From Ruaniaceae bacterium KH17 (lineage in GTDB: Bacteria; Actinomycetota; Actinomycetes; Actinomycetales; Actinomycetaceae), in NCBI GenBank assembly GCA_900199505.1, contig FZQV01000014.1:1-64000 (forward strand): a stretch of 64,000 nucleotides of DNA. The letters run 5' to 3'. The notes beneath the pieces are model-generated. The model saw only the letters and a program-made list of their open reading frames with translations, made no database searches and was not told where the DNA came from. Numbering within the stretch: position 1 is the stretch's first letter; each line of letters begins with the position of its first letter. Positions 18,833 through 27,877 of the stretch are shown here, piece by piece. The translations under genes and the position numbers were made by a program.

Positions 18833-19828
18833 CTAGTGTGCCGAGACGACGTCCGTCAGCACGGCCTGCGCCGGGGTCTCGGGGTCGGTGGAGCTGTCGC
18901 TCGGGAAGATGAAAAGGACCCGGCTCCCAACCGGCACGCCGATGATTCTGTCGAACGGCGTCCCGCTTCCGATCTGCAACGCCATCGGATACGACACCAT
19001 TCCCGTCGAGTCGACGTCGCCCCACGCCGCGGCCGGCCACGAGGTGCCCATTGGTTCGTTGGCCCAGGTGGAGCCGGAGTAACCCGCCACCACCACGGAG
19101 TCGTCGGCGATTGGCTCGCCGGTACCCTCGGAGATGATGACAAACTCGATCTCGCTGGGCTCGTCCGTGCCATCGGCGATCACGGGAACCGCGGCAGTTC
19201 CGGGATCCGCGCTCAGTGTGACGCCCTCAGGAAGCTCGCCTGTCGAGTCGGTGGCCTCACCGACGTAGTCATCGAGGCCTCGCGAGTTCAGGATGTCCAC
19301 CACAAACACGAGAGTGTCGCCCACGGCGATGTCGATGTCCGCGTTGCCACCACTGGGCCCATAGCCCAGTTCGGACGGAATCGAGATGACCACGCGGTCG
19401 CCCTCGTGGAGGCCTGTCACGCCGTCCCGCCATCCGGGGATTAGCCCCGCAAGTTCGAAGAAGACCGGCGCGCCCGAGGCGTAGGAGTCATTGAACGCCT
19501 CGTCTGCGCCCCACTTGATTCCCACGTAATTCACGAGCTGGATGTCATCGGCGGAGACTTCCTCGCCGTCACCTTCAACGAGCACCGCGCGGGTAAGCTC
19601 GGCCGGCGGATCGTCGGGGAAGGTGAACTCAGGCACCTCACCAAAAGCGCCGGTCACCTCGGGAAGATCAACGCCAGGGGTGCCTTCGACCGGCGTCACC
19701 GGATCGGTGGGAGCTACCTCGGCGGCCGCAGTGCCATCGGTACTACCGGGGTCGCTCTCGGTGTCATCGGAGCCACAGGCGGTCAAGAGAAGAGTTGCGG
19801 CCGCGAGGGCAGCGAGGATCCGGCGCAT
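18833..19828 (-). CDS. FKBP-type peptidyl-prolyl isomerase lipoprotein
   Basis: This 331-residue protein starts with a lipoprotein signal (LAAATLLLTACG, Cys at about residue 18). A 70-residue acidic, Pro-rich linker follows. An FKBP domain is recognisable by VNYVGIKW, ELAGLIPGWRDGVTGLHEGDRVVISIPSELGYG and DTLVFVVDIL. A second, more diverged FKBP-like half follows (VVAGYSGSTWANEPMG, GVPVGSRVLFIFPSD) without the full active-site pattern. It probably assists folding of exported proteins at the outer face of the membrane. AAAGG precedes the ATG. Confidence 0.85.
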   Translation of the reverse strand: MRRILAALAAATLLLTACGSDDTESDPGSTDGTAAAEVAPTDPVTPVEGTPGVDLPEVTGAFGEVPEFTFPDDPPAELTRAVLVEGDGEEVSADDIQLVNYVGIKWGADEAFNDSYASGAPVFFELAGLIPGWRDGVTGLHEGDRVVISIPSELGYGPSGGNADIDIAVGDTLVFVVDILNSRGLDDYVGEATDSTGELPEGVTLSADPGTAAVPVIADGTDEPSEIEFVIISEGTGEPIADDSVVVAGYSGSTWANEPMGTSWPAAAWGDVDSTGMVSYPMALQIGSGTPFDRIIGVPVGSRVLFIFPSDSSTDPETPAQAVLTDVVSAH

Positions 19829-19867
19829 GGTGCCTTTCGGGGAAGTACTGAAGTAGCGAACGAGCGA

Positions 19868-20212
19868 CTAGTGGAACGAGTCGCCGCAGGCGCAGCTACC
19901 GGTCGCATTGGGATTATCGATCGTGAAGCCCTGTTGCTCGATCGTGTCCGCGAAGTCGATCGTGGCGCCGTCGAGGTACGGCACGGACATCTTGTCCACG
20001 ATCACCTCGACGCCATCGAAATCGGCCACAGCGTCCCCGTCCAGGAAACGCTCGTCGAAGTAGAGCTGGTAGATCAGGCCGGAGCAGCCGCCAGGTTGAA
20101 CCGAGGCACGCAGGCGAAGATCGTCGCGGCCTTCCTGATCGAGTAGGCTCTTGACCTTCGCGCTTGCGGCGGGCGTGAGCGCAACGCCGTGCGTCTTCGT
20201 GGTGGTCTCCAT
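19868..20212 (-). CDS. erpA: Iron-sulfur cluster insertion protein, ErpA/HesB family
   Basis: This 114-residue A-type carrier has the three conserved cysteines, QPGGCSGLIYQL and the C-terminal GSCACGDSF. It delivers Fe-S clusters to apoproteins. Rieske and other Fe-S enzymes are nearby, and the erpA-ctaC neighbourhood is conserved in actinobacteria. GAAAGG lies about seven bases upstream of the ATG. It lies 39 bp from the FKBP gene and 42 bp downstream of the glycerate-kinase-like gene on the same strand. Confidence 0.93.
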   Translation of the reverse strand: METTTKTHGVALTPAASAKVKSLLDQEGRDDLRLRASVQPGGCSGLIYQLYFDERFLDGDAVADFDGVEVIVDKMSVPYLDGATIDFADTIEQQGFTIDNPNATGSCACGDSFH

Positions 20213-20254
20213 GATCTACCTTTCGTTCATTCGAAGCCTACGCTCCGTACCCGG

Positions 20255-21121
20255 TCAACTCGAAACCGACCAGGTCCGAGCAACGCGCTGCGCGAGCGCG
20301 TCCACATCATTCAACCCAGGACCGGCCGAATATGTTCCAACGATCCCAAGATCCGCGCGTTGCCGCCGCGATGTGTGATCCTCAGTCACGATGATGATCA
20401 CCGGGACTGCGGCCTCCAGCGCCGCATCGGCCACTGCGGTGGCCGCCGATCCCGTGAGCTCTTCCACACCAAACTCGTGGTGCACGAGCACGACCAGGTC
20501 ACTCTTCCCGACGGCGTTCGCAAGCCCGAGCGCTTCCGCCGCACCGTCTCGAACATGATGGAGCACTCCCCCGAGGGCGAGCACCGCGAACCCGAGTCCG
20601 CCGCCCGCGCCCGAATAGGGCTCGAGCGACCAGCGCACCGGACGCGACTCGAGCAGGTCCCGGCGCGCGAGCTCTCTCTCGATCAAATCGGCGTACTGCC
20701 CCACCGCCCGGTCTTCCTCGAGTGCGGCGGCGTCGCCCAGCACCTCGGCGCGCCGAGCACCGGCGCCGCGCAGGCCGCGCAGCGGGACCGGATCGTCCGT
20801 AAGGACCTGGAGGCCAGCACACACGTCACGTGCCTGCTCCAGCCCACCGAAGCGTTGCCGAGCGGCATCGAGAAGGGCCCGACCGCCGTCGTGCAGATTG
20901 CGCTGACCGATCGCCACGCGGCGGCCTGCGGTCAACGCGTCGAGCGCCGCCTCAGGCTCGAGTCTGGCGAGATCGACCGCCCCGAGGGCCCGCACCGCTC
21001 GGGGGACGGTCTCGGGAAGAAACACAGACGACACCTCGTCTCTGGGCGCGGCGCGCCGCCAACCTTCGGCAAAGCGCGCGGCGCGGTCGTCTGCGGTACC
21101 GCTCACAACGAGAACCTTCAC
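20255..21121 (-). CDS. Glycerate-kinase-like protein, motifs degenerate
   Basis: This 288-residue protein aligns by eye with the glycerate kinase (GarK/GlxK) family. The central PYSGAGGGLGFAVLALGG corresponds to the family's GAAGGLG block, and the C-terminal VPVIIIV to the segment before the last active-site loop. The usual GEGxxDxQ...GK segment is replaced by VHHEFGVEELTGSAATA, so kinase activity is doubtful. M. tuberculosis has a similar protein (Rv2205c) next to erpA, so the association is conserved even if the chemistry is not. The start is GTG 21121 with AGGGG five bases upstream. Confidence 0.6.
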   Translation of the reverse strand: MKVLVVSGTADDRAARFAEGWRRAAPRDEVSSVFLPETVPRAVRALGAVDLARLEPEAALDALTAGRRVAIGQRNLHDGGRALLDAARQRFGGLEQARDVCAGLQVLTDDPVPLRGLRGAGARRAEVLGDAAALEEDRAVGQYADLIERELARRDLLESRPVRWSLEPYSGAGGGLGFAVLALGGVLHHVRDGAAEALGLANAVGKSDLVVLVHHEFGVEELTGSAATAVADAALEAAVPVIIIVTEDHTSRRQRADLGIVGTYSAGPGLNDVDALAQRVARTWSVSS

Positions 21122-21148
21122 GCGGACCCCTGTGCCATGCTGGACGTC

Positions 21149-21553
21149 ATGAACATGCGAGTTATTGCCGCTGCAGCCGCCATCGTGTGCGCCGCCGGGT
21201 GTACCACTGCGGAACAGACCGTGGAGCCGATCAGTGCGAAGGACCTCGCCGCCTCCATCAGCGAACGGCTGGAATCCGAACTCAACGCGCCCTTCGCAAT
21301 CAACTGCCCGGAGGCGCTTGCCGCCGAAGTGGGGGCGAGCGTCACCTGCGAGGTCACCTCACTTGGGGCGAGCCAGGACGATGTGCTGGCCGTGGCCACC
21401 GTGACCTCGGTCGATACCGAGACCGGCCACGTTGAGTTCGACATCACGGCCGCGCCTGCCACGACGCCCGATGCCACGGACGAGGCTTCGGATGAGGCAA
21501 CCGACGACGCGACAGACGACGCCTCCGAGGAAGAGGCCACTCAGGACTCGTAA
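21149..21553 (+). CDS. DUF4333-like lipoprotein
   Basis: This small secreted protein of about 134 residues has a signal ending in IVCAAGCTT (lipobox Cys). The domain contains two further Cys (INCPEALA, VTCEVTS) spaced as in DUF4333 proteins. The tail of about 35 residues is acidic, Asp/Glu/Ala-rich and probably disordered. The function is unknown. ATGs at 21137, 21149 and 21155 are all in frame. I take 21149 because CATGCT sits seven bases upstream as a possible -10, but this is uncertain. It is convergent with and overlaps the peptidase gene by 13 bp. Confidence 0.65.
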   Translation: MNMRVIAAAAAIVCAAGCTTAEQTVEPISAKDLAASISERLESELNAPFAINCPEALAAEVGASVTCEVTSLGASQDDVLAVATVTSVDTETGHVEFDITAAPATTPDATDEASDEATDDATDDASEEEATQDS

Positions 21554-22878
21554 ACGCCGGCGAGGCGGGCAAGCAGAATCGCCTCCGCCAGCACGGCGTT
21601 CTTGAGTTCGGCCAGGTGCATTGACTCGTTCTCCGAGTGCGCCCGCGAATCGGGATCCTCGATGCCCATCACGAGCACCTCCGCCTGCGGGAACACTCGC
21701 TCGAAGTCGGCAATGAACGGGATCGAGCCGCCCACACCGATCTCCACGCTCTCAACGCCCCAGGCATCCTGGAGCGCCAGGTGGGCGGTGGCACGCGCCG
21801 AGCCGTCTTTCGCCTGGTAGGAAGGGCCGGCCTCCCCCGGCGCCACGGTGACCTCGGCGCCCAGCGGGGCATGCGCCAGCAGGTGGTCACGAAGTGCGGC
21901 ATAGGCGGTCTCGGAGTCGAGTCCCGGCGGGACGCGCAGCGAGAGGTAGGCGGTGCACACCGGTGCGATGGTGTTGGACCGCAACGCCACACTGGTGACG
22001 TCCATTCCGATCACCGAGATCGCCGGAGCGTTCCAGATCTGCTGCGCGATTGGGCCACACACCTGGTAGCTCTCGAGAACCCCGGAATCGGCGCGGAAAT
22101 CCGCCTCCGGGTAGTCCACCTCGGCGATTCCAGCGGGCTCCAACCCGGCCACAGCGACAGCGCCGCGCTCGTCGTGCAGCGTGGCGATCAGGCGAGCCAT
22201 CAGCGTGGGGGCGTCGAGGATCGGGCCACCAAACATGCCCGAGTGCAGCGCGTGATCGCCCACCCGGACGCTCACGTGTGCCTCTGCTAGACCACGGAGC
22301 GTAGTCGTAACGGCGGGAACTCCCACCTTCCAGTTCGAGGAATCGAGCACCACGATCGTGTCCGCAGCAAGCGACCCGGCGTGCGCCTCGAGGAAGGGCG
22401 CGAAAGAGGGCGAACCCACTTCCTCTTCGCCCTCGATGAAGCACCGCACGGTGGCGGGCAGATCGTCCCCGAGGATCCGCAGCGCGCCGACGTGCGCCAC
22501 GATGCCCGCCTTGTCATCGGCACTTCCTCGACCGAACATGCGGCCGTCCCGTTCCACCGGCTCGAAGGGATCGGTCTGGTTCCAGAGCGCGCTGTCCCCC
22601 GGAGGCTGCACATCATGGTGTGCGTAGAGCAACACAGAGGTGTCCCCGCTGGCGCGTTCGGCGATCACGGCTGGCCGTGAGCCTGCGGTGCTAACCACCT
22701 CCGCGTGCAGTCCCACCGACTCAAGCAGTGCGGCGACCGCCGCAGCGCTCGTCTCGAGGGTGGATTGATCGAAGGATGCCGCGGAAACCGAGGGAATCCG
22801 GACGAGGTTCTTCAGATCCTCGACCACCTGATCGAAGGTGGAATCGAGCCGGGCAGAGAGTTCATCGCGTGTAACCAC
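21541..22878 (-). CDS. M20-family metallopeptidase (dipeptidase)
   Basis: This 445-residue M20/M25/M40 peptidase has HHDVQP (metal His and Asp), GRGSADDKAG (bridging Asp), EGEEEVGSP (catalytic Glu and metal Glu), the dimerisation-domain segment DHALHSGMFGG, and the C-terminal metal His in RAHSENESMHL. It probably hydrolyses dipeptides or N-acyl amino acids in the cytosol. The frame is open far upstream on the minus strand, but the real start is GTG 22878, since homology begins there and TACTCT lies seven bases upstream. Confidence 0.9.
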   Translation of the reverse strand: MVTRDELSARLDSTFDQVVEDLKNLVRIPSVSAASFDQSTLETSAAAVAALLESVGLHAEVVSTAGSRPAVIAERASGDTSVLLYAHHDVQPPGDSALWNQTDPFEPVERDGRMFGRGSADDKAGIVAHVGALRILGDDLPATVRCFIEGEEEVGSPSFAPFLEAHAGSLAADTIVVLDSSNWKVGVPAVTTTLRGLAEAHVSVRVGDHALHSGMFGGPILDAPTLMARLIATLHDERGAVAVAGLEPAGIAEVDYPEADFRADSGVLESYQVCGPIAQQIWNAPAISVIGMDVTSVALRSNTIAPVCTAYLSLRVPPGLDSETAYAALRDHLLAHAPLGAEVTVAPGEAGPSYQAKDGSARATAHLALQDAWGVESVEIGVGGSIPFIADFERVFPQAEVLVMGIEDPDSRAHSENESMHLAELKNAVLAEAILLARLAGVYES

Positions 22879-22885
22879 GCCTCCC

Positions 22886-22914
22886 AGAGTACCGCTCCCG
22901 CAGTGGCCTAGACT
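22886..22914. promoter_or_regulatory. Divergent leaderless promoter region
   Basis: TACTCT (22891-22886, minus strand) lies seven bases before the peptidase GTG. TAGACT (22909-22914, plus strand) lies six bases before the DUF3043 GTG at 22921. Both genes appear to be transcribed from their start codons. Confidence 0.45.
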
Positions 22915-22920
22915 AAGTGA

Positions 22921-23511
22921 GTGAGCAAGCGCAAGGATGATTCCACCATCGAGACCACCGAGACCCTCGCGGGCAAGGGGAAGGCGACCCCAACCCGCAA
23001 GCAGGCCGAAGCCGCACGCCAGCGCCCGCTCGTCGCGGGTGACCGCAAAGAGGCCAAGCGCCGCCAGCGTGAACGCCAGAACGAGTACTACGCCAAGCAG
23101 CGCGAGGCGATGGAGACCGGCGATCCGCGGCTCGAGAAGTACCTCTCTCCGCGAGATCAGGGCCCGGTGCGCCGCTTCGTGCGCGATTACGTGGACGCCC
23201 GCTGGTCGATCGGTGAACTCTTCCTGCCACTCGCCTTCCTGATTCTGATCGCGATGATGCTGACGGGCAGGTATCCCGCGCTCGCGATGAGTCTCACCGC
23301 AGCGATGTACCTGATCGTTCTCGCCGGGCTGCTCGACGCCGCCGTGCTCGTGTTCTTCCTCAAGCGCCGCCTCAAGGAGCGTTTCGACGCGGACCAGATT
23401 CCCAAGTGGACCGGCTTCTACGCATTCTCGCGCGCCTTCATGTTGCGGCGCTTCCGGATGCCGAGGCCTCAGGTCAAGCGGGGCGAGTGGCCCCACAAGC
23501 AAGGTAAGTAA
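22921..23511 (+). CDS. DUF3043 family membrane protein
   Basis: This 196-residue protein has an N-terminal highly charged segment rich in Lys/Arg/Gln (AKRRQRERQNEYYAKQREAM) that is probably helical. A conserved block (PVRRFVRDYVDARWSIGELFLP), two membrane segments (about 103-118 and 124-145) and a basic C-terminal tail follow. This layout matches the actinobacterial DUF3043 family, whose function is not known to me. The GTG start is leaderless. Confidence 0.8.
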   Translation: MSKRKDDSTIETTETLAGKGKATPTRKQAEAARQRPLVAGDRKEAKRRQRERQNEYYAKQREAMETGDPRLEKYLSPRDQGPVRRFVRDYVDARWSIGELFLPLAFLILIAMMLTGRYPALAMSLTAAMYLIVLAGLLDAAVLVFFLKRRLKERFDADQIPKWTGFYAFSRAFMLRRFRMPRPQVKRGEWPHKQGK

Positions 23512-23529
23512 CCACACAAAGGACATCTC

Positions 23530-24534
23530 ATGACGTACCGTTTCCTCGGCAATTCCGGGCTCAAGGTCAATGACCTGATTTACGGCAACTGGCTCACGCA
23601 CGGCTCCCAGGTCGAGGCCGAGACGGCCAACGCTTGTGTGGCTGCCGCGCTGGACGAGGGCATCATGACCTTCGACACCGCCGACGTCTACGCCAATGGC
23701 CGCGCCGAAGAGGTTCTCGGGAGAGCACTGAAGGCCGAACGTCGCGAGTCGCTCGTGGTGCTCACGAAGGTCTTCTGGCCCACCGGACCCAAGGGTCCCA
23801 ATGATTCCGGGCTCTCTCGAAAGCACATCATGGAATCCATCAACGGCTCGCTTCGGCGTCTCCAGATGGAGTACGTGGATGTCTACCAGGCACACCGCTT
23901 TGACTACTTCACCCCACTCGACGAGACGATGCAGGCTTTCGCCGACGTCGTCTCCTCGGGTAAGGCACATTACATTGGCGTCTCCGAGTGGAACGCAGAG
24001 CAGATTCGTGCCGGTGCCGAGCTTGCCCGCGAGCTTGGGATTCAGCTGATCTCCTCGCAGCCGCAGTACTCCATGCTGTGGCGCGTGATCGAGTCCGAGG
24101 TGGTTCCGGCATGTGAAGAATCCGGCCTCAGCCAGATCGTCTGGTCGCCCGTTGCCCAGGGCGTGCTCACCGGCAAGTACCTGCCTGGCCAGGCGGCACC
24201 CGAAGGATCGCGTGCCACGGATCAGAAGGGCGGCGCCCAGATGATCTCCCGGTTCATGAACGACGAGGTACTCACAGCCGTCCAGAACCTGCGGCCGATC
24301 GCGGACGATCTCGGGATCACCATGGCCCAGCTCGCGCTGGCGTGGGTGCTTAACCGCCCCAACGTGACCTCGGCGATCATCGGCGCCTCACGGCCGGAGC
24401 AGGTACGCGAGAACGTGAAGGCATCCCAGGTGAGCTTGGACGATGACGTGCTGGCGCGCATTGACGGCGCGCTGGAGGGCGTGATCGAACGTGATCCCGC
24501 CCTTACCGAGAATGTCACGCAGCGCCCGAGCTAA
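23530..24534 (+). CDS. Aldo/keto reductase
   Basis: This 334-residue AKR is closest in pattern to the potassium-channel beta-subunit/YghZ-like group. The catalytic tetrad is present: Asp and Tyr in DTADVYANG, Lys in VLTKVFWP and His in VYQAHRFD. The NADPH-binding tail is IIGASRPEQVREN. It reduces aldehydes or ketones, with no substrate evident from context. AAAGGA precedes the ATG. It is 18 bp after the DUF3043 gene and convergent with pyrD, overlapping it by 4 bp. Confidence 0.88.
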   Translation: MTYRFLGNSGLKVNDLIYGNWLTHGSQVEAETANACVAAALDEGIMTFDTADVYANGRAEEVLGRALKAERRESLVVLTKVFWPTGPKGPNDSGLSRKHIMESINGSLRRLQMEYVDVYQAHRFDYFTPLDETMQAFADVVSSGKAHYIGVSEWNAEQIRAGAELARELGIQLISSQPQYSMLWRVIESEVVPACEESGLSQIVWSPVAQGVLTGKYLPGQAAPEGSRATDQKGGAQMISRFMNDEVLTAVQNLRPIADDLGITMAQLALAWVLNRPNVTSAIIGASRPEQVRENVKASQVSLDDDVLARIDGALEGVIERDPALTENVTQRPS

Positions 24535-25562
24535 CGCGGGGTTAGCTCCCGGTTGATCGCACCGGGCCAGCCTGGGCCTTCGTAGACGAATGCGGTAAAG
24601 GACTGCACGAGGTCCGCGCCGGCATCGAGGAGCGCGCGCGCATCCGCGGCATTCTCGATGCCGCCCACCCCGATTACGATCTGATCGTCCCTAAGCGAGC
24701 TCCGCACAAGCCCGACGACGTCTCTCGCGCGGTCCTTCAACGGCGCCCCGGAGAGTCCTCCCGGGCCCAGGTCGTGGCCGATCGTGGTGTTCGTGGCACA
24801 CAGCCCGGCGATCCGCTCCTCGCCTGCCATCGCTGCGATCTCGACGATCTCGGCGTCACTCAGATCGGGTGCGATTTTCACGATCACCGGCACCTCGCGG
24901 CCCGCCACTGCATGCGCCTCCTCGCGCACCACCCGAACGATCGGGCGGAGCGTCTCGACGTCCTGCAGATCGCGCAAGCCCGGAGTGTTCGGAGAGGACA
25001 CGTTGATGGTGAGGTAATCGGCCCAGCGTGCAACTTCGTGGGTCGATGCGCGGTAGTCGCCAGCGGCGTCGGCCAGTTCGGTGACCTTTGACTTGCCGAT
25101 GTTGACGCCCACGAACGCGGCGCGCCCGGCCGCCGTGCTGCGTAGCTTCGCCAAGCGCCGACCGGCTGCAGCGGCACCGAGGTTGTTGAAACCCATCCGG
25201 TTCCGGAACGCGCGGACATCGGTGTGCCGCCAGAGCCGGGGCTTCTCATTCCCGGGCTGAGCCAGCGCCGTCACCGTCCCCACCTCAACGAAACCGAAGC
25301 CGAGCGCATCGAAGCCGAGTACCGCCACCGCATCCTTGTCCATCCCGGCCGCGAGACCAAGGGTGCCGGGAACGGGACGCGGGAAGACGCCGTCGAGCCG
25401 GGGGGACGTGGCCGGGCCGAAACCGCTCCCGAACGTGGCCTTAAGCACGCGCCGCGAGGGCTCCACCGCACCGGCGGCTGCGATCGCGCGGACGGCACCG
25501 TGATGCGCCTCCTCCGGATCCGTGTGAACCAGCAGGTTGTCATAGAGCGCGCGGTAGATCAT
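24531..25562 (-). CDS. pyrD: Dihydroorotate dehydrogenase, quinone-dependent (class 2)
   Basis: This 343-residue class 2 enzyme has the N-terminal membrane-associating extension, FNRMGFNNLGA, the Ser-base region TINVSSPNTPGLRDLQ and the FMN-phosphate loop GVGGIENAADARALLDAGADLVQ. It oxidises dihydroorotate to orotate and passes electrons to quinone, linking pyrimidine synthesis to the respiratory chain in this window. ATG 25562 overlaps the stop of the upstream membrane-protein gene (ATGA). Confidence 0.93.
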   Translation of the reverse strand: MIYRALYDNLLVHTDPEEAHHGAVRAIAAAGAVEPSRRVLKATFGSGFGPATSPRLDGVFPRPVPGTLGLAAGMDKDAVAVLGFDALGFGFVEVGTVTALAQPGNEKPRLWRHTDVRAFRNRMGFNNLGAAAAGRRLAKLRSTAAGRAAFVGVNIGKSKVTELADAAGDYRASTHEVARWADYLTINVSSPNTPGLRDLQDVETLRPIVRVVREEAHAVAGREVPVIVKIAPDLSDAEIVEIAAMAGEERIAGLCATNTTIGHDLGPGGLSGAPLKDRARDVVGLVRSSLRDDQIVIGVGGIENAADARALLDAGADLVQSFTAFVYEGPGWPGAINRELTPR

Positions 25563-25990
25563 CGCTGCTCCGCGAGCCGATCGATGCGCTTGGGGCTTGA
25601 ACTCCACAGCCACAGCATGCCCACGATGGGCAGAATCGCGGGGACATAGCCGTACCCGCTGCCGAAGTGGGACCACACGGTGTCCCGTGCGAAGAGTTCG
25701 GGGTGGGTGGACGAGAGAATGCCCACGGTGAGCACGCCAACAAGCTCGAAGATCACCGCACACCATGCCACGCGGCGCATCTTCCGGCCATTGTGTGCGA
25801 GGGCCACCGTGGCCAGGATGTAGACCGCCGCAGAGAGGGCGGAAAGCCCATATGCCAAGGGCGCCTCGCTCGCGTCGCGGATCAGCTGCACAGAAGACCG
25901 CGCAGTGGCGGCGACGGCGAAGATGCCGTACACGAGAATCAGGACGCGGCCCAGACCGTATGCGGGGCGTCGGGTATCGGTCACACTCAC
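25559..25990 (-). CDS. Membrane protein, four predicted helices, unknown function
   Basis: This 143-residue protein has four hydrophobic segments (LGRVLILVYGIFAVAAT, LAYGLSALSAAVYILATVAL, VAWCAVIFELVGVLTVGIL, YGYVPAILPIVGMLWL). A conserved-looking polar loop (SSTHPELFARDTVWSHFG) lies between the third and fourth. The shape matches integral membrane proteins found upstream of pyrD in other actinobacteria. GTG 25990 forms GTGA with the upstream gene. A membrane role tied to PyrD is possible but not shown. Confidence 0.7.
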   Translation of the reverse strand: MSVTDTRRPAYGLGRVLILVYGIFAVAATARSSVQLIRDASEAPLAYGLSALSAAVYILATVALAHNGRKMRRVAWCAVIFELVGVLTVGILSSTHPELFARDTVWSHFGSGYGYVPAILPIVGMLWLWSSSPKRIDRLAEQR

Positions 25991-26340
25991 AGCAAAGCCA
26001 CCTGCCAGGTCCTCCACATCATGACTGCAATAGTGACACCTCCGACCGCCATGACGGCGGAGGAGACCTTCGAACGATCCGCGAATGCCCACGCGGCACA
26101 CACGGGAAGGATGATCAGGGCGGTGATGAGATAGCCCCAGAAGACGACCGGGTCGCCGTCCAGTCGGCCCTGCACCTGGCGCACTAATGCCGCGATCGCC
26201 GTGAGCAGAATTCCCGCCTCGACCACGCCAGCGGTAATCACCTGCTTAAAAATCGCCGCGTCACCACGCACGAGACGCACGAGTGCCCACACGCCAAGGG
26301 CGGTAGCAAGCACGCCAGTGAGAACGATCAATACGGGCAC
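25987..26340 (-). CDS. Small membrane protein, unknown function
   Basis: This protein of about 117 residues has four hydrophobic segments, beginning PVLIVLTGVLATALGVWALV. GTG 26340 is preferred because TACGCT lies six bases upstream (26352-26347), the leaderless geometry seen repeatedly here. GTG 26364 would also be in frame. It is the first gene of an apparent operon with the next membrane protein and pyrD, joined by GTGA and ATGA overlaps. It is divergent from pepA. Confidence 0.65.
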   Translation of the reverse strand: MPVLIVLTGVLATALGVWALVRLVRGDAAIFKQVITAGVVEAGILLTAIAALVRQVQGRLDGDPVVFWGYLITALIILPVCAAWAFADRSKVSSAVMAVGGVTIAVMMWRTWQVALL

Positions 26341-26346
26341 GCCCCA

Positions 26347-26392
26347 AGCGTAACGGCTCCACACCCAGCGGCGATCACAAGAGGGATAGGGT
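26347..26392. promoter_or_regulatory. Divergent leaderless promoters, membrane operon and pepA
   Basis: TACGCT (26352-26347, minus) lies six bases before GTG 26340. TAGGGT (26387-26392, plus) lies seven bases before ATG 26400. Confidence 0.45.
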
Positions 26393-26399
26393 TGATCAC

Positions 26400-27830
26400 A
26401 TGATTCAACTCTCACTCTCATCCAAATTGTCCCTGGAGAAGTCCGCAATCCTTGTGGGTCTTGTGGGAGAGGACGAGATAGTCGATTCTCCCAGCCTGCC
26501 CACGGCCGCCGGCCTGGCACAACTTGCAGCCCACGCTGGCGCGAGCGCGAAAGCCGACTCGGTGGTGCGCACCAGCGGCGCCAGCGTGGGCTGCGACATC
26601 GTGGTGTTCACCGGGATCGGGGCGGAGGTCACACCGGAGGCTCTGCGCCGCGCGGCCGGCTCCGCCGTGCGCCAGCTTTCCGGCATCGACGAACTCACCG
26701 TGCTCCTGCCCGCTAACGATCCGGAGTCGCTCTCGGCAATCGCCGAGGGCCTGGCGTACGGCTCCTACCGCTTCGCCCGCTACACCACGCCGAAGCCCGC
26801 CGTAAGCTCCGCCACGATCGTGGTCGCGGATGCGAAGGACAAGGCACTGAAGGCCGCGCTTGCGCGCGCGATCGTGCTCGGCGAGTCTGTCAGCCTCACG
26901 CGCGACCTGATCAACACTGCGCCCGGGGACCTCTACCCCGCCGAGTTCGCTTCGATCGCCAAGCGTGAGACGAAGGGCCTCAAGATCGACGTGGACGAGT
27001 ACGACGAGAGGCGCCTCGCCGCCGAAGGCTTCGGCGGAATCCTCGGCGTGGGCCAGGGCTCGACCCGGCCACCTCGACTGGTGACGCTGACCTACAAGCC
27101 TCGTGGCGCCGTCGGGCATGTGGCCCTCGTGGGGAAGGGCATCACGTTCGATTCGGGAGGCCTCTCACTGAAGCCACCGAAGAGCATGGAGACCATGAAA
27201 TCGGACATGTCTGGGGCTGCTGCGGTGCTCGGCGCCGTGATTGCCGCGGCCAAGCTGGGGCTCCCCGTGCAGGTCACGGGATACCTCGCACTCGCCGAGA
27301 ACATGCCGGGCGGTGCGGCGATCCGTCCCTCGGACGTGCTCGTGATGCACGGCGGGAAGACGGTCGAGGTACTGAACACCGACGCCGAAGGCCGCCTGGT
27401 CCTGGCGGACGCGATCGATGCCGCCGCACAGACGAAGCCGGATGCGATCATCGACATCGCCACACTCACCGGCGCGCAGGCCATGGCATTCGGTGACCGC
27501 GTGGGTGCAGTGCTCGGCGATGAGGACGTCTCGAGCGACCTGCTCGGTGCCGCGGATGCCGCGGGTGAGCACCTCTGGCCGATGCCCATGCCCGAATACC
27601 TGGGCGCCACCCTGAAGTCCCAGGTGGCCGACATGGCCAACATGGGTGTGCGCGAGGGCGGCATGATCGTGGCGGCGCACTTCCTGAAGCGATTCACGGG
27701 CGATGTGCCGTGGGCGCACCTGGATATCGCTGGCCCGGCCTTTGCTGAGAAGGAGTGGGGCTACGTGACGCTCGGCGGCGTGGGCTTCGGCGTGCGCACA
27801 TTTGTGAACTATCTCGAAGAGCTGAACTGA
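26400..27830 (+). CDS. pepA: Leucyl aminopeptidase (M17)
   Basis: This 476-residue M17 enzyme has VGKGITFDSGGLSLKP (metal-binding Lys and Asp), MKSDMSGAAAVLG and the signature NTDAEGRLVLADA (about 326-338), all intact. The diverged N-terminal domain is typical. It is a cytosolic hexameric aminopeptidase that releases N-terminal residues using two divalent metals. In M. tuberculosis the orthologue (called pepB) is also upstream of the E2 gene. The ATG at 26400 is leaderless. Confidence 0.93.
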   Translation: MIQLSLSSKLSLEKSAILVGLVGEDEIVDSPSLPTAAGLAQLAAHAGASAKADSVVRTSGASVGCDIVVFTGIGAEVTPEALRRAAGSAVRQLSGIDELTVLLPANDPESLSAIAEGLAYGSYRFARYTTPKPAVSSATIVVADAKDKALKAALARAIVLGESVSLTRDLINTAPGDLYPAEFASIAKRETKGLKIDVDEYDERRLAAEGFGGILGVGQGSTRPPRLVTLTYKPRGAVGHVALVGKGITFDSGGLSLKPPKSMETMKSDMSGAAAVLGAVIAAAKLGLPVQVTGYLALAENMPGGAAIRPSDVLVMHGGKTVEVLNTDAEGRLVLADAIDAAAQTKPDAIIDIATLTGAQAMAFGDRVGAVLGDEDVSSDLLGAADAAGEHLWPMPMPEYLGATLKSQVADMANMGVREGGMIVAAHFLKRFTGDVPWAHLDIAGPAFAEKEWGYVTLGGVGFGVRTFVNYLEELN

Positions 27831-27877
27831 GATGCGAGACACGTTCTATACGCGACCAACGTCCCAAATGCGTGAAA

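Noticed and set aside
22881-23970. N-terminal extension of the M20 peptidase frame
   Set aside because: The extension runs antisense to DUF3043 and the aldo/keto reductase. Family homology begins at about 22878, where there is a good start and -10 box.
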